This document shows positions 1-7,218 of a stretch of DNA of 8,506 nucleotides, piece by piece (within the stretch, counting starts at the first letter, position 1; each line of letters opens with the position of its first letter). The notes below the pieces were generated by a model. That model did not search any database. It saw only the letters and a list, made by a program, of their open reading frames with translations, and was not told the origin of the DNA. The position numbers and the translations under genes were made by a program. This DNA comes from Nitrospinaceae bacterium (lineage in GTDB: Bacteria; Nitrospinota; Nitrospinia; Nitrospinales; VA-1). The DNA is taken from contig JAPYPK010000063.1 in assembly GCA_029937655.1 (NCBI GenBank), positions 1 to 8,506 on the forward strand, read 5' to 3'.

Positions 1-50
1 AAGGCCTGAAGGAGGCTGATAGACCAAATTTTATTTTTAAGCTTTGTATA

Positions 51-2045
51 TTAGTTCTCTCGATCAAAATTGCGTAACGGAATAATGGGTTCTGGAGCTT
101 TGTTTACCTGTGGTTCTGTTTCAGAATCGGATGAAGGTATGGATACCTCGGCTTCGGATTCTTTTTTGGTTTCCGACGAGATACGCTTCTCAGTTAGAAA
201 AACTGTGATGTCCTGGTTAATTAGATTTTCTGGGCACAACTTAAGGTGTTGTCTATAAAAAGGCATATTCATTATCTGATCGCCATAGAGACAATCCAAA
301 CCGTAATGATCAAACAGCCCTTTAATTGCTCGGGGACCCACTAAAAACAAAATGCCATCTGGTAGAAGGGCCCGGACCGATGAGGCTAAAATCTGTTCGC
401 ATACTCCTCGGTCTTGAAAATAAAACATAGGAATCCATTTAAAAACCATTCCGTATTTATCATTATAGACTTCTTCTAAATGTTCTTTCTCCGGAAGAAA
501 AGAAACTTTTTTTAAGTTGTCCAGTTCTTTTCTTTTCGCGGCATAATCCCATAATTGGTGTGCATTTTTTTGTGCAAGTTCAGGGTCGCTGAATAAAACG
601 GTGTATTCTCGCTCATGAGTGCAATCGATGCATCCTGCTATAGACATATCAAAAGTATGAACCAGTACACGCTCAACCTTTTCCAGTTTAGCAGGCATTC
701 CCGGTGCCATCTCCATGTAGTAAATGATTTGATCTAATGCCAGCGGTTGTAGAGCAGGTTCGTCTATTTCTGCTTTTCCTTCAGGATATAGGGGGACGGT
801 GTAAATCGATTTAATGTTATCCGTTTGTGGGGGAAAACCATTAAAAAACCATTTCCAATTGAAGGGATGTTCTGGGATTTTTGCAGGTAAATCAGTTTGT
901 GGTAAAATTTTCCAGTCGGGGTGAAATGAAAATTCTTTTCTCTCCTGACCGTCTATCAGGGTAAGAAAATTAACACCAACTTGTATTTCTCTTTGACAGG
1001 ATGGTTTCCCGCCTATCGAACTGTTGACGTAAGGTATGGGGTTGGTTTCATCGTAACGGGTAACCTTATAAAGGTGCCCATCATGGATTGTAAGACAAAG
1101 TTTTGACTTATGGTCAAAGTATCGCCATGGAGGGTTGGGTTGTGGGGACCAGGTGACCTCATGGGATCGTTTCGTATCCATAAAAATACGAAAGATGTCT
1201 TTTTCTTCTCCGGGTGCCTTGGGTATGAAAAAGGATGCGAAGATATTGTATGCACCCTGAGAAGGGTAGGTTGGCAGTCCACGATAGCGAAGAGTATCTA
1301 GCGGTTCCTCTCGTGATTGGTCTTCGTAAATTCCCCAAATGAATTCGAAGACAGCTCCACCGCTGCCTGGGAGAGTAGACTGGAATAACTCAACAACGGG
1401 AATAATATCCAACCGCGCCCAGTTAACTTTAGATAAAAAACTTAAAAATATTTTTCGTCCATCAAAGTTTCCATCCGGTAGGGCATAAAGGGAATCTTTT
1501 GTCAGTTTTACTTTGTACTTTCCATCTCCAAGAGGAACTAAGCTATCCTCCTTATAAAAATAATTAACTTCTGAAACAGGGACTCGCCAGACTTCTGCCG
1601 CTTTTTCACGGAGAAAATCCAAAGTCATATCTTCCCATCCCGGTTGACCCTTTATATCTATCTGTGATTCAAAGGTGCGAGATTGGGGTTTAATGCCAAC
1701 CCACTGCAATGAGTCAAGTTGCATGCGCGCCAATTCAAGGTAGGTTTCACCCGTTGTTGGGTCTTTGCTCCATTTTGCTTCATGCAAAGGGTGCCCTCCA
1801 GGGTCAGTCCCCAAAAAACGACGACCATCGTCGTTATAAAAAGCCATGTGCCCTGTTTTGTAAATTTTGACTCGGGTGTTGGCAGTGTTAGGAACATCTC
1901 CATCGTGGAAAATGGTTGCGCTATTTTGTTTGGTGGAATTTAATGAAGCTAAGTTTTTAAGGATAGACTCAGCCAAAGTTTCGTTATCATAAAATGAAAA
2001 AGACCCTGGACGCGACAGGGCCAATTGGATTTTTTTTTCCAGCAC
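51..2045 (-). CDS. Hypothetical 664-aa protein with a methyltransferase-like C-terminal region
   Basis: I do not recognise a named family. The start is GTG at 2045, preceded by AAGAGGGA with about 7 nt spacing and by a consensus promoter, so the start is well supported. The first ~450 residues are mixed alpha/beta with many aromatic and proline residues and show no signal peptide or membrane segment. From about residue 455 the order of elements resembles a class I SAM methyltransferase: a strand RVLVHTFD in the motif I position, VLFSDPEL (acid after a strand, then a helix), a short VSFLPE strand, a hydrophobic strand ending WIPMFYF, and LLPDGILFLVGP near residue 570. The glycine-rich SAM loop expected after the first strand is not present, so activity is doubtful. 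A CIDC motif lies at 472-475. The last ~40 residues are Ser/Glu/Pro-rich and look disordered. It is transcribed divergently from the radical SAM gene. The coding call is firm; the fold is inference. Confidence 0.9.
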   Translation of the reverse strand: MLEKKIQLALSRPGSFSFYDNETLAESILKNLASLNSTKQNSATIFHDGDVPNTANTRVKIYKTGHMAFYNDDGRRFLGTDPGGHPLHEAKWSKDPTTGETYLELARMQLDSLQWVGIKPQSRTFESQIDIKGQPGWEDMTLDFLREKAAEVWRVPVSEVNYFYKEDSLVPLGDGKYKVKLTKDSLYALPDGNFDGRKIFLSFLSKVNWARLDIIPVVELFQSTLPGSGGAVFEFIWGIYEDQSREEPLDTLRYRGLPTYPSQGAYNIFASFFIPKAPGEEKDIFRIFMDTKRSHEVTWSPQPNPPWRYFDHKSKLCLTIHDGHLYKVTRYDETNPIPYVNSSIGGKPSCQREIQVGVNFLTLIDGQERKEFSFHPDWKILPQTDLPAKIPEHPFNWKWFFNGFPPQTDNIKSIYTVPLYPEGKAEIDEPALQPLALDQIIYYMEMAPGMPAKLEKVERVLVHTFDMSIAGCIDCTHEREYTVLFSDPELAQKNAHQLWDYAAKRKELDNLKKVSFLPEKEHLEEVYNDKYGMVFKWIPMFYFQDRGVCEQILASSVRALLPDGILFLVGPRAIKGLFDHYGLDCLYGDQIMNMPFYRQHLKLCPENLINQDITVFLTEKRISSETKKESEAEVSIPSSDSETEPQVNKAPEPIIPLRNFDREN

Positions 2046-2057
2046 GAGATAGTCCCT
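2046..2057 (-). promoter_or_regulatory. Ribosome binding site that sets a GTG start
   Basis: Reading the minus strand, AGAGGGA lies about 7 nt before GTG (2045-2043). It supports this non-ATG start over later codons. Confidence 0.7.
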
Positions 2058-2080
2058 CTTGTCAGATTAATGAAGGGTCG

Positions 2081-2110
2081 ATTATAGAAAGCTCCATCTT
2101 GTTATGTCAA
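2081..2110 (-). promoter_or_regulatory. Consensus sigma-70 promoter for the 664-aa gene
   Basis: On the minus strand TTGACA (2110-2105) and TATAAT (2086-2081) are separated by 18 bp; both hexamers match consensus exactly. Transcription would begin near 2074, giving a leader of about 30 nt before the GTG at 2045. Confidence 0.8.
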
Positions 2111-2158
2111 TAAAACCTGTTAGGTTGATTTTTATTAAAAAATAAGACGATAAAAACC

Positions 2159-2186
2159 TTTTCAACAAATTGTTAGTTGTTACAAT
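2159..2186 (+). promoter_or_regulatory. Possible extended -10 promoter for the radical SAM gene
   Basis: TACAAT (2181-2186) is preceded by TG at 2178-2179, which makes an extended -10 (TGTTACAAT). A weak -35, TTTTCA (2159-2164), sits 16 bp upstream. Initiation about 7 nt after the -10 would fall on or next to the A of the ATG at 2193. An alternative weaker pair is TTGATT (2125-2130) with GATAAA (2149-2154), 18 bp apart, which would give a leader of about 30 nt. The sequence alone cannot choose between them. Confidence 0.4.
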
Positions 2187-2192
2187 ATTTTT

Positions 2193-4028
2193 ATGCCACT
2201 AAATATTGCTTTGATAAACATGCCATTTGGGTTTCATATTTATCCATCCATTCAACTGGGAACCCTTTCAACGTTATTAAAATCATATGGCTGTGGGGTT
2301 AAGAGTCATTATTTGAACTTGCACTTTGCTCACCAGTTGGGGATGCCTGTCTATAATCAACTGTGTGAAAAAAGGTTTCTGGTCGGCGAATGGCTTTTTT
2401 CGCACCTTCTGTTTGGGACAAACCCTAAAAATCTAGATTATTTGAACCATTTCGACTCCCATATTGATGATGTGTGTCAGTCCATTGACCGTCCGCGCGA
2501 ATTTTTGATAGATGTCAAAACAAAAATGGTTCCTGAATTTCTTCAATGGGCTTTAGAGACAGGCTCATGGGGTCAATACGATGTTATTGGATTTTCATCG
2601 ACCTTTAACCAGAATCTCGCAAGTGTGACATTAGCTAAGCTAATTAAGGAGAAATACCCCTCGGTTAAAATTATGTTTGGCGGAGCTAACTTTGAATCAG
2701 AAATGGGGTTGGAATATTTTCGTGTTTTTCCATGGCTTGACTTTGTTGTTCCAGGAGAGGCGGAAGGGGTATTGATTCCTCTAATGAAATCGTTGGAAAA
2801 AAACGAACCTATTCCAAATGGAGTGGCCCACAGAAGTAATGGGGGGATAGTGTTTACGGAGAACGACGAGCTACATGAAGATTTTAGTGATAACGCTCCC
2901 CCTGACTATGATGATTTTTTTGAGCAGTTAAGACAAATCGACCCTGATTCATCACTACTGGAAAACCCAGTTATTCTTTACGAGACCGCTCGGGGTTGTT
3001 GGTGGGGAGAGAAACACCATTGCACTTTTTGTGGGCTAAATGCCACTACCATGAAATTTAGATCAAAGCCAATGGATCAAGTTCATGCAGATATTTCGTA
3101 TTTGTCTCAACGTTATGACTCTTTTCGCTTCCGGCTTGTGGATAATATTTTAGAGATGAAATATATCGAAGGTGTTTTTGGAGAAATGGCCCGCAATAAT
3201 TTTGACCTTCAGTTTTTTTTGGAAGTGAAAAGCAACTTGACCAAACAGCAAATAAAGTCGTTAGCTCGTGGCGGGGCGAATGTCATCCAACCGGGGATCG
3301 AAAGTTTTAGCCTGAACCAATTAATGGAGATGGATAAAGGGGTGCGCCCGTTACAAAATATTCTGTGCATGAAGTGGGCGATGTATTATGGGGTGGAGGT
3401 CAACTGGAACATTCTTATCGGATTCCCAGGAGAGACCGATGAAGATTATCACCAGCAAATCCAGTTGATCAAACTTTTGTTTCACCTGCCACCGCCCGAG
3501 TGTGTTGGAGATCTTTGGCTTGAAAGGTTCAGCCCCTATTATACTCGCCCAGAAGAGTATGGGGTTACGATAACAGGGCCAGGCGAGGCCTATTCTTATG
3601 TTTACGATTCTGAAGATATCGATTTATTTAAAATCGCTTATGACTTTGAGTTCACTACCAAGAATGAAATTAGCCCGGGGTTAAAAAAGGAGTTGTTTGA
3701 CACGGCGGAAGAGTGGAAACGGAGACACCAGTCAGATGAATTACCCTACCTAATTTTCACAAAGTCCATGAACTTCGTTACTGTGTACGATGAAAGGTCT
3801 ATTGGGAATCCAAACAAAAATCGCTTTGAAGGGTCTCCCGCTTGGATCATAGTTTTTTGTAATGAATCTCCAAAAACAATGGATCAAATCAAAAAACATG
3901 TCCAAGAGTTGGGCGCGGAAGAAGGAGCGGCTGAAAAAGGTGTTCTACAGTTGGAAAAAATGGGTGTCCTCTATGGTGAAAAAGGCAAGTACTTGACCCT
4001 TGCGGTGCCACACAACGCAAATCTATAG
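2193..4028 (+). CDS. B12-binding radical SAM protein, RiPP maturation C-methyltransferase type
   Basis: This protein closely resembles the RiPP maturation radical SAM protein 1 family (TIGR03975-like), cytoplasmic enzymes proposed to C-methylate ribosomal peptides using cobalamin and SAM. The N-terminal ~200 residues look like a B12-binding-type domain: MPFGFHIYPSIQLG, YLNLHFA, GEWLF, a GGANFE loop at 163-168 and PGEAE at 187-191. The radical SAM core follows: ARGCWWG begins the cluster motif with C269, C277 and C280 (CX7CX2C, the spacing I associate with this family, with GLN after it). Later motifs are QPGIES and NILIGFPGE. The last ~60 residues (ending YLTLAV) look like a small winged-helix-like tail, also typical. 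The length is normal for the family and no key residue is missing. The classic DxHxxG cobalamin motif is not evident. No Shine-Dalgarno precedes the ATG. No precursor peptide gene is visible nearby, so the substrate is unknown. Family assignment is strong; the reaction is inferred. Confidence 0.93.
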   Translation: MPLNIALINMPFGFHIYPSIQLGTLSTLLKSYGCGVKSHYLNLHFAHQLGMPVYNQLCEKRFLVGEWLFSHLLFGTNPKNLDYLNHFDSHIDDVCQSIDRPREFLIDVKTKMVPEFLQWALETGSWGQYDVIGFSSTFNQNLASVTLAKLIKEKYPSVKIMFGGANFESEMGLEYFRVFPWLDFVVPGEAEGVLIPLMKSLEKNEPIPNGVAHRSNGGIVFTENDELHEDFSDNAPPDYDDFFEQLRQIDPDSSLLENPVILYETARGCWWGEKHHCTFCGLNATTMKFRSKPMDQVHADISYLSQRYDSFRFRLVDNILEMKYIEGVFGEMARNNFDLQFFLEVKSNLTKQQIKSLARGGANVIQPGIESFSLNQLMEMDKGVRPLQNILCMKWAMYYGVEVNWNILIGFPGETDEDYHQQIQLIKLLFHLPPPECVGDLWLERFSPYYTRPEEYGVTITGPGEAYSYVYDSEDIDLFKIAYDFEFTTKNEISPGLKKELFDTAEEWKRRHQSDELPYLIFTKSMNFVTVYDERSIGNPNKNRFEGSPAWIIVFCNESPKTMDQIKKHVQELGAEEGAAEKGVLQLEKMGVLYGEKGKYLTLAVPHNANL

Positions 4029-4100
4029 AACCAAGTTGAATAATTAGTGAGGCCTACCATAGTGCAAGTTCAAGTGAGTTCTCCTCCATTAATATCTTAA

Positions 4101-4133
4101 GCTCTTTTTTTTAAGTGTTTTATTGGTTTTTTT
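4101..4133 (+). terminator. Weak T-tract terminator candidate after the radical SAM gene
   Basis: Two T runs (8 T at 4105-4112, 7 T at 4127-4133) lie about 80-100 bp after the stop. The only pairing I can find ahead of the first run is poor (GAGTT with AAGCTC, a bulge and a long loop). The T tracts and the promoter just beyond suggest that transcription ends here, but a proper GC stem is absent. Confidence 0.25.
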
Positions 4134-4148
4134 AATAAGTGAGGAAAT

Positions 4149-4177
4149 TTGACAGAGAAAAGCGAAGGCTTTATAAT
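4149..4177 (+). promoter_or_regulatory. Fully consensus sigma-70 promoter for the TPR gene
   Basis: TTGACA (4149-4154), a 17-bp spacer and TATAAT (4172-4177) match the ideal housekeeping promoter. The predicted start near 4184 lies about 110 nt before the ATG at 4294, so the transcript would have a long 5' leader. This separates the TPR gene from the upstream radical SAM gene. Confidence 0.82.
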
Positions 4178-4200
4178 TTTTAAACCTTAACCCTTAAAAA
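4177..4200 (+). repeat. 24-bp dyad over the predicted transcription start
   Basis: TTTTTAA (4177-4183) and TTAAAAA (4194-4200) are inverted arms placed evenly around a central TTAA (4187-4190), with 3 bp on each side. The dyad covers the predicted +1 of the TPR promoter, the position of a typical repressor operator. It is AT-only in the arms, so chance is a real possibility. Confidence 0.3.
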
Positions 4201-4293
4201 CAATTAGTTGGCTTCTGACCGCTCGATCGAATCTTTCGTTTGTGGTTTGGGGCTAATCTTTAATAATGAAACAATCATCAAAAGGCAATCCCA

Positions 4294-6906
4294 ATGGCGG
4301 AGACTGAAGAAGGAAGAAAGTTTGAAAAAATTGCGTTGGATTATTTGAAGCAGAATAATTTGCCAGAGGCAGAATCCAACTTTATTCAGGCCCTGACGCA
4401 TATGAAGCAGTCTGGAGACGAGGAGGGCCAAGCGTATGTGCTAGGAAACCTTGGTAACCTTTGTTTCCAAAGTCGTCGACTAGATAAGGCTGAGGAGTAC
4501 TATGGCAAAGCATTGACATATATGGAAAAAGCAAATGACATTCGAGGAATCGAGAGTTCTCTAGGTAATCTGGGGAGTGTTCTTTTCTATAAGGGTAGCC
4601 TGAATGAGGCTGAGAAAACTTATAAAAAAGCGTTGAAGTTTCTTGAAGCGGCTAACGATGCGGAAGGCCAAAGTATTTACAACGAAAACTTGGGAAACGT
4701 TTACCTCAAGAAGGAAGACCTGGCGAAGGCAGAAGATTATTTCAACCGTGCGAAAACTTTACTTGACCCTGAGAAGAATAAAGAACGAGTCCAGGAGGTT
4801 GAGGATAAGCTAGCTTCTTTGCAAAAACATCCTAAATACGTAGAGGGTAAGGAAGGAAAGTTGCTCAAGGAAATAGAATCCCTGGGAAAAGAAGGGAAAA
4901 AACGGGAAGTTTTGTCCAAGTATCAAGAGCTTGAAGAACTGTATTATCAAGGAGGGAGCATAGAAAAGGCGGCGGATACGATTTCCAAATCTATCGAGTT
5001 GTTTGAAGAGCTAGGGGATGAAAACTCGGCGGGAATATGCATGGGTAACTTGGCTGGGATTCTCCTGCAGCTTGGATATTCCGGTCAACCGGAACAATTC
5101 GATAAAGCTGAAAAATATTGTAAACGTGCATTGGAAATTATTGGTGCAGGGAAGGACAAGCGTCGCCAGTCCTATTTACTGGGTAGCTTGGGTAATATTT
5201 ATTTACATAAAAAGGACTTGGATAAAGCTTGGGATAACTACAACCAGTCTTTAGGGGTTATGGCGGAGTTAGGCGATATCTTAGGGGAGGCCCGAGGTTA
5301 TTCCAACCTAGGTAATGTAAGGCTCTTGCAGGAAAATTATGATGATGCTCGGGTTCAGTTCGAAAACTCGCTGGAACTTATGGAACAGTTGGAAAATAGA
5401 CCCGGCATAGCCCAGCAGTGTGAGTCCTTAGGGGATATTTATTTAAAGCAAGGCAACCTGCAAAATGCAGAGATATTTCTTAGCCGAGTTATTGCGTTAT
5501 ACGAAGCCATGCAGGATACGAAAGGATTGCAACAGGCTCAGGACAAGCTGGTCTACCTCATGGGAAAACCTGAGTATATAAACCGTAGGCAAGAAGAGTT
5601 GTTGAGTGAACTAAAAAAGCCAGAGCTGGAGAAAGACGACGAGTCTCGATTGGCGGTCCTAAGCGAATTAGGTAATCTCTATTTCATGGCAGGAAATATG
5701 GATCAGGCGGCATCAAGGATGCGGGAAACAGCAGACCTACAAGAAAAACTAAAAGATGAGGCTGGACTTGGTGCTACCTTGGATAGTCTAGGAAGTATTC
5801 TAAAAGAAAAAAATGATCTAGAAGGCGCTGAAGAATGTTTTGGTCGTGCTATGGAGATTAAAGAAAAGCAAAACGACACTGAGGGATTAGCAGAACTCTA
5901 CGCCAACCGAGTTAATGTACTTTTGATGCTGGGCAAGCTTGATGTAGCAGAGAAACTTATCAAGGAGTCTTTACGAACCAACAAGAAAAGCGGAAACGAA
6001 ATCGAGTTGATGAAAGATTATCGCAATATGGGCAACCTGAGTATGCAAAAAACAGATTGGGCTAATGCGGATAAATTTTACAAAGATGCATTGGAGATAA
6101 ACAAAAAAGCAAACAACAGATATGAGATATCTGAGGATTATAGAAACCGTGGCAATCTATACTTACAAAAAGAGGACTGGGATCTATGTGAAAAGTTTTC
6201 TTTGCAGGCGCTTGAAGTAGCCGAGGAGCTTAAAGATTTACGAAATGTTTGCTATGACAGTCGGATTTTAGGGAAGGTTTACGCTGAAAAAAAATCGAGG
6301 AATAAGCAAGAGGAGTACTATAAGAAAGCCCTTGAAGTCAGTGAGGAGCTTAAGGATGAAGGGGAACAGCAAATTGACCACAGGAACCTAGGTGAACTTT
6401 GTTTGGGTAGAGGGTACAAAGAAAGATCAGAAAACCACTTTAAAGCCGCGCTGGAGATCTCTCTGAGAAGAGCCGATAAAAAGGAAATTGCCACAGACTA
6501 TCGCCATATGGGGAACCTGAGTTTTAATAATGGTAACCGTACAGATGCGGAAAAATATTATGGTGATGCCCTCAAATTAACTTTGGAGGTAGGAGATAAA
6601 AATGGCACCGCGCAGGACTACACGTACATCGGCAATTTAAAGTTTAAGGATGGCCAAATCGATGAGGCTGAGGCTAACTTTGATAAGGCGATAGACTGTT
6701 TTAAGGAGGCTGATAACAAGGCCAGCCTTCTCCAGTTGTTTATGACCGTGGCCCGTATGGAGTTACTTATTAGCAGGAAAGAACAAAGTGAAAAGTACTT
6801 GGATCAGGCAAAAATCATTTGTAAAGAACTTGGAGACCCTGAAGACTTAGTCAACAATATTAAGGAAATTGAAAAAGTAAAAGACACCGTTGATCAGAAT
6901 AGATAG
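4294..6906 (+). CDS. Large TPR repeat protein (21 units of 40 residues)
   Basis: This 870-aa protein is built almost wholly from tetratricopeptide repeats and should fold as a long right-handed superhelix that binds partner proteins. It has no signal peptide, membrane segment or catalytic domain, so a cytoplasmic scaffold is the likely role; the partner is unknown. The recurring core is LGNLGN...A..YY.KAL. Taking the conserved hydrophobic before G-N as anchor, units fall at residues 13, 53, 93, 133, 173, 213, 253, then 299 (after a 6-residue insertion near GYSGQPEQF) and every 40 up to 819. The 40-residue period matches the LGN/kinesin-light-chain-like TPR class, not the 34-residue type. Units at 173 and 419 are atypical and alike (DKL..L...P.Y). 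The last third has the recurring signature DYRxxGNL. ATG 4294 has AAAGG 8 nt upstream. The protein is rich in Glu and Lys. It has its own promoter. Confidence 0.95.
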   Translation: MAETEEGRKFEKIALDYLKQNNLPEAESNFIQALTHMKQSGDEEGQAYVLGNLGNLCFQSRRLDKAEEYYGKALTYMEKANDIRGIESSLGNLGSVLFYKGSLNEAEKTYKKALKFLEAANDAEGQSIYNENLGNVYLKKEDLAKAEDYFNRAKTLLDPEKNKERVQEVEDKLASLQKHPKYVEGKEGKLLKEIESLGKEGKKREVLSKYQELEELYYQGGSIEKAADTISKSIELFEELGDENSAGICMGNLAGILLQLGYSGQPEQFDKAEKYCKRALEIIGAGKDKRRQSYLLGSLGNIYLHKKDLDKAWDNYNQSLGVMAELGDILGEARGYSNLGNVRLLQENYDDARVQFENSLELMEQLENRPGIAQQCESLGDIYLKQGNLQNAEIFLSRVIALYEAMQDTKGLQQAQDKLVYLMGKPEYINRRQEELLSELKKPELEKDDESRLAVLSELGNLYFMAGNMDQAASRMRETADLQEKLKDEAGLGATLDSLGSILKEKNDLEGAEECFGRAMEIKEKQNDTEGLAELYANRVNVLLMLGKLDVAEKLIKESLRTNKKSGNEIELMKDYRNMGNLSMQKTDWANADKFYKDALEINKKANNRYEISEDYRNRGNLYLQKEDWDLCEKFSLQALEVAEELKDLRNVCYDSRILGKVYAEKKSRNKQEEYYKKALEVSEELKDEGEQQIDHRNLGELCLGRGYKERSENHFKAALEISLRRADKKEIATDYRHMGNLSFNNGNRTDAEKYYGDALKLTLEVGDKNGTAQDYTYIGNLKFKDGQIDEAEANFDKAIDCFKEADNKASLLQLFMTVARMELLISRKEQSEKYLDQAKIICKELGDPEDLVNNIKEIEKVKDTVDQNR
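4801..5760 (+). repeat. 246-residue super-repeat inside the TPR protein
   Basis: Two segments align without gaps at an offset of 246 residues (738 bp): D171-K-L, P180-K-Y and the following LL.E region against D417-K-L, P426-E-Y and the matching LL.E region. The offset equals six 40-residue units plus one 6-residue insertion. The similarity continues before and after (LGNVYLKKEDLAKAE against LGDIYLKQGNLQNAE). The similarity is at protein level; the DNA has diverged, so the duplication is old. Confidence 0.7.
6016..6735 (+). repeat. Six tandem 120-bp units with DYR/GNL signature
   Basis: Within the TPR gene an Asp codon recurs at exact 120-bp steps (residues 575, 615, 655, 695, 735, 775), mostly in the context DYRN.GNL or a close variant. 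Two neighbouring units also share ALEVAEELKD and ALEVSEELKD, coded by very similar DNA. This suggests that these units arose by more recent tandem duplication than the N-terminal ones. Confidence 0.7.
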
Positions 6907-7009
6907 TTATTTGGAATAAATATAACGGGTGTTTTTTAGGAAAAAATTTACATGCGGTCAGAAAATTCCTGTAGATAAAAGAAGTGGGTTCGAAAAAAAA
7001 ATTACCTTT

Positions 7010-7039
7010 CAAGTGCGCAGATTTGATTAAGCGCGCTTG
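7010..7039 (+). terminator. GC-rich stem-loop after the TPR gene
   Basis: CAAGTGCGC (7010-7018) pairs with GCGCGCTTG (7031-7039), nine base pairs including one G-U, around a 12-nt loop. It is the strongest short stem downstream of the TPR gene, about 100 nt past the stop. No clean T run follows (only TCTATTTT), so it may be a weak terminator, an mRNA 3' end structure or neither. Confidence 0.35.
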
Positions 7040-7091
7040 GGTCTATTTTGGCGGATGTTTAGAGTTGTGATGGCTAACGCGTGTATAAAGG

Positions 7092-7136
7092 TCTTAAAAT
7101 CAACTGTTTGCGTTGCAAATGGGATTGTGTTTAAGA
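7092..7136 (+). other. Long imperfect hairpin
   Basis: Outer arms TCTTAAA (7092-7098) and TTTAAGA (7130-7136) enclose a short AATC/GATT-type pairing and an inner 8-bp stem, CTGTTTGC (7104-7111) with GCAAATGG (7115-7122, two G-U pairs), closed by a GTT loop. AT-rich DNA follows. It could be a 3' end or an RNA structure; there is no independent support. Confidence 0.25.
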
Positions 7137-7218
7137 TTAATATATTTTAATTAAGTTAAGTTTAATGTTTTCAGGGGGTTTCCTCAGCTTTATCACTGGA
7201 AAAAAAGTTTCTATTTCC

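Larger units (their letters stand above)
6907..7218. other. Gene-free intergenic stretch before the right-hand promoter
   Basis: Between the TPR stop and the promoter at 7219 I find no convincing gene. The longest forward ORF (7055-7150, 31 codons) lacks a spaced ribosome binding site. The stretch holds a T6 run at 6932-6937 without a stem, and two possible stem-loops listed separately. No tRNA or repeat array is visible. Confidence 0.6.

Noticed and set aside
1..50. Possible terminator or end of another gene at the left edge (GGCCT and AGGCT elements, frame with TGA at 17-19)
   Set aside because: Only a 4-bp stem can be formed and the context is cut by the edge; nothing can be supported.
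621..632. CIDC motif as a redox or zinc site in the 664-aa protein
   Set aside because: It is a lone CxxC with no second pair or thioredoxin-like context.
4266..4307. 13-codon ORF (MKQSSKGNPNGGD) overlapping the TPR start out of frame
   Set aside because: The nearest G-rich run is about 13 nt upstream, too far for a normal ribosome site; it is short enough to be chance.
4204..4431. Minus-strand 75-codon ORF over the TPR start
   Set aside because: It is antisense to the strongly supported TPR gene and its leader, with no motif.
2193..6906. Single operon of the radical SAM and TPR genes
   Set aside because: A 265-bp gap with T tracts and a fully consensus promoter lies between them, so co-transcription is not favoured.
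7055..7150. 31-codon forward ORF (MFRVVMANACIKVLKSTVCV...) as a possible RiPP precursor
   Set aside because: The GGCGG lies directly against the ATG, with no spacing; there is no known leader motif, it overlaps a predicted hairpin and it is far from the radical SAM gene.
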